A stretch of 17,934 nt of DNA. Source: Sergeia podlipaevii. Lineage: Eukaryota; Euglenozoa; Kinetoplastea; Trypanosomatida; Trypanosomatidae. Below, piece by piece: positions 15,642 to 17,934 of this stretch. The stretch covers positions 1 through 17,934 of the forward strand of contig JASANZ010001828.1 of assembly GCA_030849805.1 (NCBI GenBank), written 5' to 3'. The position numbers and the translations under genes were made by a program. The notes beneath the pieces were generated by a model. The model ran no database searches. It was given only the letters and a program-made list of their open reading frames with translations, and was not told where the DNA came from. Numbering within the stretch: the first letter of the stretch is position 1; every line of letters starts with the position of its first letter.

Positions 15642-17912
15642 ATGCGTGTCTGGCTCCGAGGACCGCTCCTGTCACGCAGCGGCAGCAGTAGCGGCACTGC
15701 GATCTTGCTCAATGTAGCGCGCACTCAGCCACTTCCCTCTTCGTCCAACATGGGCACCGAGAAGAATAAGGAGAGCAAAGCAGTCCCATTACAACACCCC
15801 CACCCGCGTGTGCCGCTTTCATGGGGGTGGTTAGCGCAAGCATCACTATGTGTGGCCCGCTCGTCCTTGACTGCGGTATCCGTTCGCAGTAAGAGGCAGC
15901 GCCAGAAGCAGCCCAGTCATGACGACTCTAAGCTTGACACTACAGGCACGAGCAGTGTCAGTAGCAACGATGGCGCTTATGGCATGAGTGATATCGCAGA
16001 CAGCTTGACGGCGCTTGGGGGTGGGGGTGATGCTCGGGCGGTGGTGCAGGGCCCAATGAGCCGCGCCCGCACCCGCTTTGACACGCTTCTTGCGCTCGCT
16101 GAGTTTCCTCTTGTAGAGGGCACTGCTTTCGTGCACAATGGTCTGGCCATTCTCGTCCCTCTCGTTGTGGACTCGCTCCAGTTGGTTCATGAGGTGTATC
16201 GTACCTATATTCACTTCAGACTCCGCCGCTTTGTGCGCTTCGCATTGGGCGTGCCGTTTCTGTTCGGTACTATTTTTCTTTTTATCATGGCGAAGTTGTA
16301 CTTTCCCGAACCCCCCAAGGGCCTCGATACGTCTTCAGTGGCGGAGCTTGGTGAGCTGAGCAGTGTTGCCGAGCTGATGCGCTTTACGCTACGACTACGC
16401 AGCAAGTACAACAGGATGCTTGCACAACATGAAAAGGAGCAGCAACAAGAATGCGATGCAGAGAGCACGATAGATGGTCGCGGCAACACTACGTGGAGAC
16501 GAAGCGCCGCCGCGAGCGAAAAGAAAGATGAAAGCAAGCAGTGGCGAGAGAGGCACATGGCAGCCAATGTGACTCTCACTCCTGAAGAAAAGAACGGTAT
16601 CTTGCGCGGCCTGCTACTCGTGCTCAGGTCTATCGAGACGCGCTTGATGGGAACAGCGGAGGAGCGCGCTTTGATTCAGCCAGTAGACGGTCTCGTCACT
16701 ACACCTGCTTCTGCTGCCGGTGCAGCCACCACTGCCAGGGAGCAATTCAGGCCCATCTGTCCCGCGGAGTTTGTCTTGCGTGTGGTGCTATCTATTGCGC
16801 TGGAGCAGGGCTGGTTTGACATTGTCGAGCACGCGCACAGCATGTTTGGCGAGCTCGTCCGCAATAGTGCTGTCCCGCTGCAGGCCAGTATTGTCAGTGC
16901 GGTGGGAGTTCTCTGTGCGCTCTCCTATGAGCTAGAGAACTGCACAGACGGCACAGTGACGCTCGAGCAGCGTGCGCGGGTGGCCAAGGCGATTGATGTC
17001 TTCCGTCCCGAAAGCGCTGTGCAGGAGCGGTGCACGCTCACCTCTGAAATCATCGTGCTACCCCTCCCAGATAGCGACAACACCACGCGATGCCTCAGCA
17101 TGATTCGTCACAGCCCTGGCCGCAAGCCGCAGCTTATTATGTGTTTCATCGGATCTAACTCGAAGCGCAACTGGATAACTAATTTCTACTACAGAACGAC
17201 CCCGTTGCCGGAGTCCTTTGGAGTCAAAGGCGGAGCACGCGTGCACAAGGGCTTTCTGGATCTTCTCCAGTCTATCCAGTTCAAGGACGTGGCGAAGGAC
17301 TTTGACTCTATCATTCTCATGGGTCACAGTCTTGGCGGCGCGCTCGCACAGTTGGCAGGACTTGAACTTGCCGCTGAGCGACCAAACCGGCGCATCACTG
17401 TGGTGACCGTCGCCTCGCCACGTGTGCTGGCAGTGGATCGATTGGCGTACAGGAACTTCACGAAGAGGCGTGCACAGGAGAGAGCAGAGGCGGAAGCAGA
17501 GGCACTTGCGACTGGGAGGACGGAAGGTCCGCGCAAAGGTGCCGCCGCGCACCAGTACGACACCCTCTCCGACGCCCTGCGTCTCCCAAACAACTACCGC
17601 AGCTTCAGAGGATTTATACAGTCAGATGCCATTCCGCAGCTTCCGCCGGAGTTACTCAACTACACTCACGCTGGCGCACGCATTCCTCTCCACACGGGAT
17701 GTTCCACACTGGGGTCGTTTATAGCTTGGGGCATGTGGTCCGGACTCTTCCACAACTCAGACCTGTACTCGCGCGTGCTGAGCAACCCGCTTGTGGCTCA
17801 GACACATCGGTACAACCCTTCCCCAGCTGAGCTTGCGTTGCAAGCCTCAAAAGCTGTGGAAAGCGCTGGGGTGCGGTCCCCAGACGACGATCTGCATGTA
17901 GTCATGATGTGA
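15642..17912 (+). CDS. Membrane-anchored class 3 (DAGL-like) lipase
   Basis: This 756-residue serine hydrolase probably cleaves acyl chains from di- or triacylglycerol or related lipids. The N-terminal half has an Arg-bearing leader, Ser-rich and basic stretches, an amphipathic hydrophobic zone near 170-190 and one clear membrane segment at about 200-223. The catalytic half is a Lipase_3 alpha/beta-hydrolase. It has the Val-His-Lys-Gly-Phe motif before the core, the nucleophile elbow Gly561-His-Ser563-Leu-Gly565 and Ala-Ser-Pro-Arg-Val after it. Asp662 lies in an Asp-Ala-Ile-Pro-x-Leu-Pro motif, and His704 is the likely base in a His-Asn-Ser-Asp-Leu-Tyr context. The triad is therefore complete. 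The oxyanion-region motif usually written RGT reads Ile-Gly-Ser here. A charged Glu/Ala/Arg insert lies between the Ser and Asp, a place where diacylglycerol lipases carry a regulatory loop. The start is the first ATG after the acceptor. Substrate and compartment are not determined. Confidence 0.85.
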   Translation: MRVWLRGPLLSRSGSSSGTAILLNVARTQPLPSSSNMGTEKNKESKAVPLQHPHPRVPLSWGWLAQASLCVARSSLTAVSVRSKRQRQKQPSHDDSKLDTTGTSSVSSNDGAYGMSDIADSLTALGGGGDARAVVQGPMSRARTRFDTLLALAEFPLVEGTAFVHNGLAILVPLVVDSLQLVHEVYRTYIHFRLRRFVRFALGVPFLFGTIFLFIMAKLYFPEPPKGLDTSSVAELGELSSVAELMRFTLRLRSKYNRMLAQHEKEQQQECDAESTIDGRGNTTWRRSAAASEKKDESKQWRERHMAANVTLTPEEKNGILRGLLLVLRSIETRLMGTAEERALIQPVDGLVTTPASAAGAATTAREQFRPICPAEFVLRVVLSIALEQGWFDIVEHAHSMFGELVRNSAVPLQASIVSAVGVLCALSYELENCTDGTVTLEQRARVAKAIDVFRPESAVQERCTLTSEIIVLPLPDSDNTTRCLSMIRHSPGRKPQLIMCFIGSNSKRNWITNFYYRTTPLPESFGVKGGARVHKGFLDLLQSIQFKDVAKDFDSIILMGHSLGGALAQLAGLELAAERPNRRITVVTVASPRVLAVDRLAYRNFTKRRAQERAEAEAEALATGRTEGPRKGAAAHQYDTLSDALRLPNNYRSFRGFIQSDAIPQLPPELLNYTHAGARIPLHTGCSTLGSFIAWGMWSGLFHNSDLYSRVLSNPLVAQTHRYNPSPAELALQASKAVESAGVRSPDDDLHVVMM

Positions 17913-17913
17913 T

Positions 17914-17934
17914 CCCCCCCCCCCCCCCCCCCCC
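17914..17934. repeat. Terminal 21-nt poly-C run
   Basis: Two nucleotides after the lipase stop codon, the window ends in an uninterrupted run of 21 C. It may be a real C-rich 3' UTR tract, but a homopolymer at the very end of a contig is a common site of assembly break or artefact. Confidence 0.85.

Noticed and set aside
1..17934. CRISPR array, bacterial operon, tRNA or rRNA genes
   Set aside because: No spaced direct repeats, no ribosome binding sites and no cloverleaf or rRNA-like segments were recognised; the gene layout is eukaryotic and trypanosomatid-like.

Overview
The window looks like trypanosomatid nuclear DNA. Five long, intronless protein genes all lie on the + strand, separated by 0.5-1.5 kb of AT-rich, microsatellite-rich spacer. 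Each gene is preceded by a polypyrimidine tract and an AG, the usual arrangement for spliced-leader trans-splicing in a polycistronic unit. No bacterial-type promoters or ribosome binding sites are seen, and no tRNA or rRNA gene was recognised. Coding sequence is more GC-rich than the spacers. Genus cannot be fixed by eye.

Layout: (1) 451-4407, a polytopic RING-CH ubiquitin ligase of the Doa10/MARCH6 type, an ER-associated degradation enzyme. (2) 4953-7505, a Gln/Ser-rich protein whose C-terminal third keeps degenerate enolase landmarks without clear catalytic residues. (3) 8667-12302, a large unrecognised protein that appears to carry three copies of one roughly 80-residue module, separated by long low-complexity linkers. 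(4) 13851-14909, a short SET-domain protein with a probable mitochondrial presequence, in which several catalytic or cofactor residues are substituted. (5) 15642-17912, a membrane-anchored class 3 lipase with an intact Ser-Asp-His triad.

For four of the genes (all but gene 2) the open frame extends upstream of the start chosen here. Those upstream parts run through the polypyrimidine tract or lack an ATG, so they belong to the 5' UTR or intergenic RNA. In every case I chose the first ATG after a good splice acceptor.

The spacers at 12303-13850 and 14910-15641 contain additional strong tract-plus-AG acceptors that are each followed by a very short ORF (23 and 42 codons). These may be unannotated small transcripts. 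The five large genes show no obvious shared pathway, which is normal for trypanosomatid polycistrons, where neighbours are usually functionally unrelated. The strongest leads are the triplicated module in gene 3, the two probable pseudoenzymes (genes 2 and 4) and the two candidate mini-genes. Homopolymer ends and one N at 13399 call for caution about assembly at those points.
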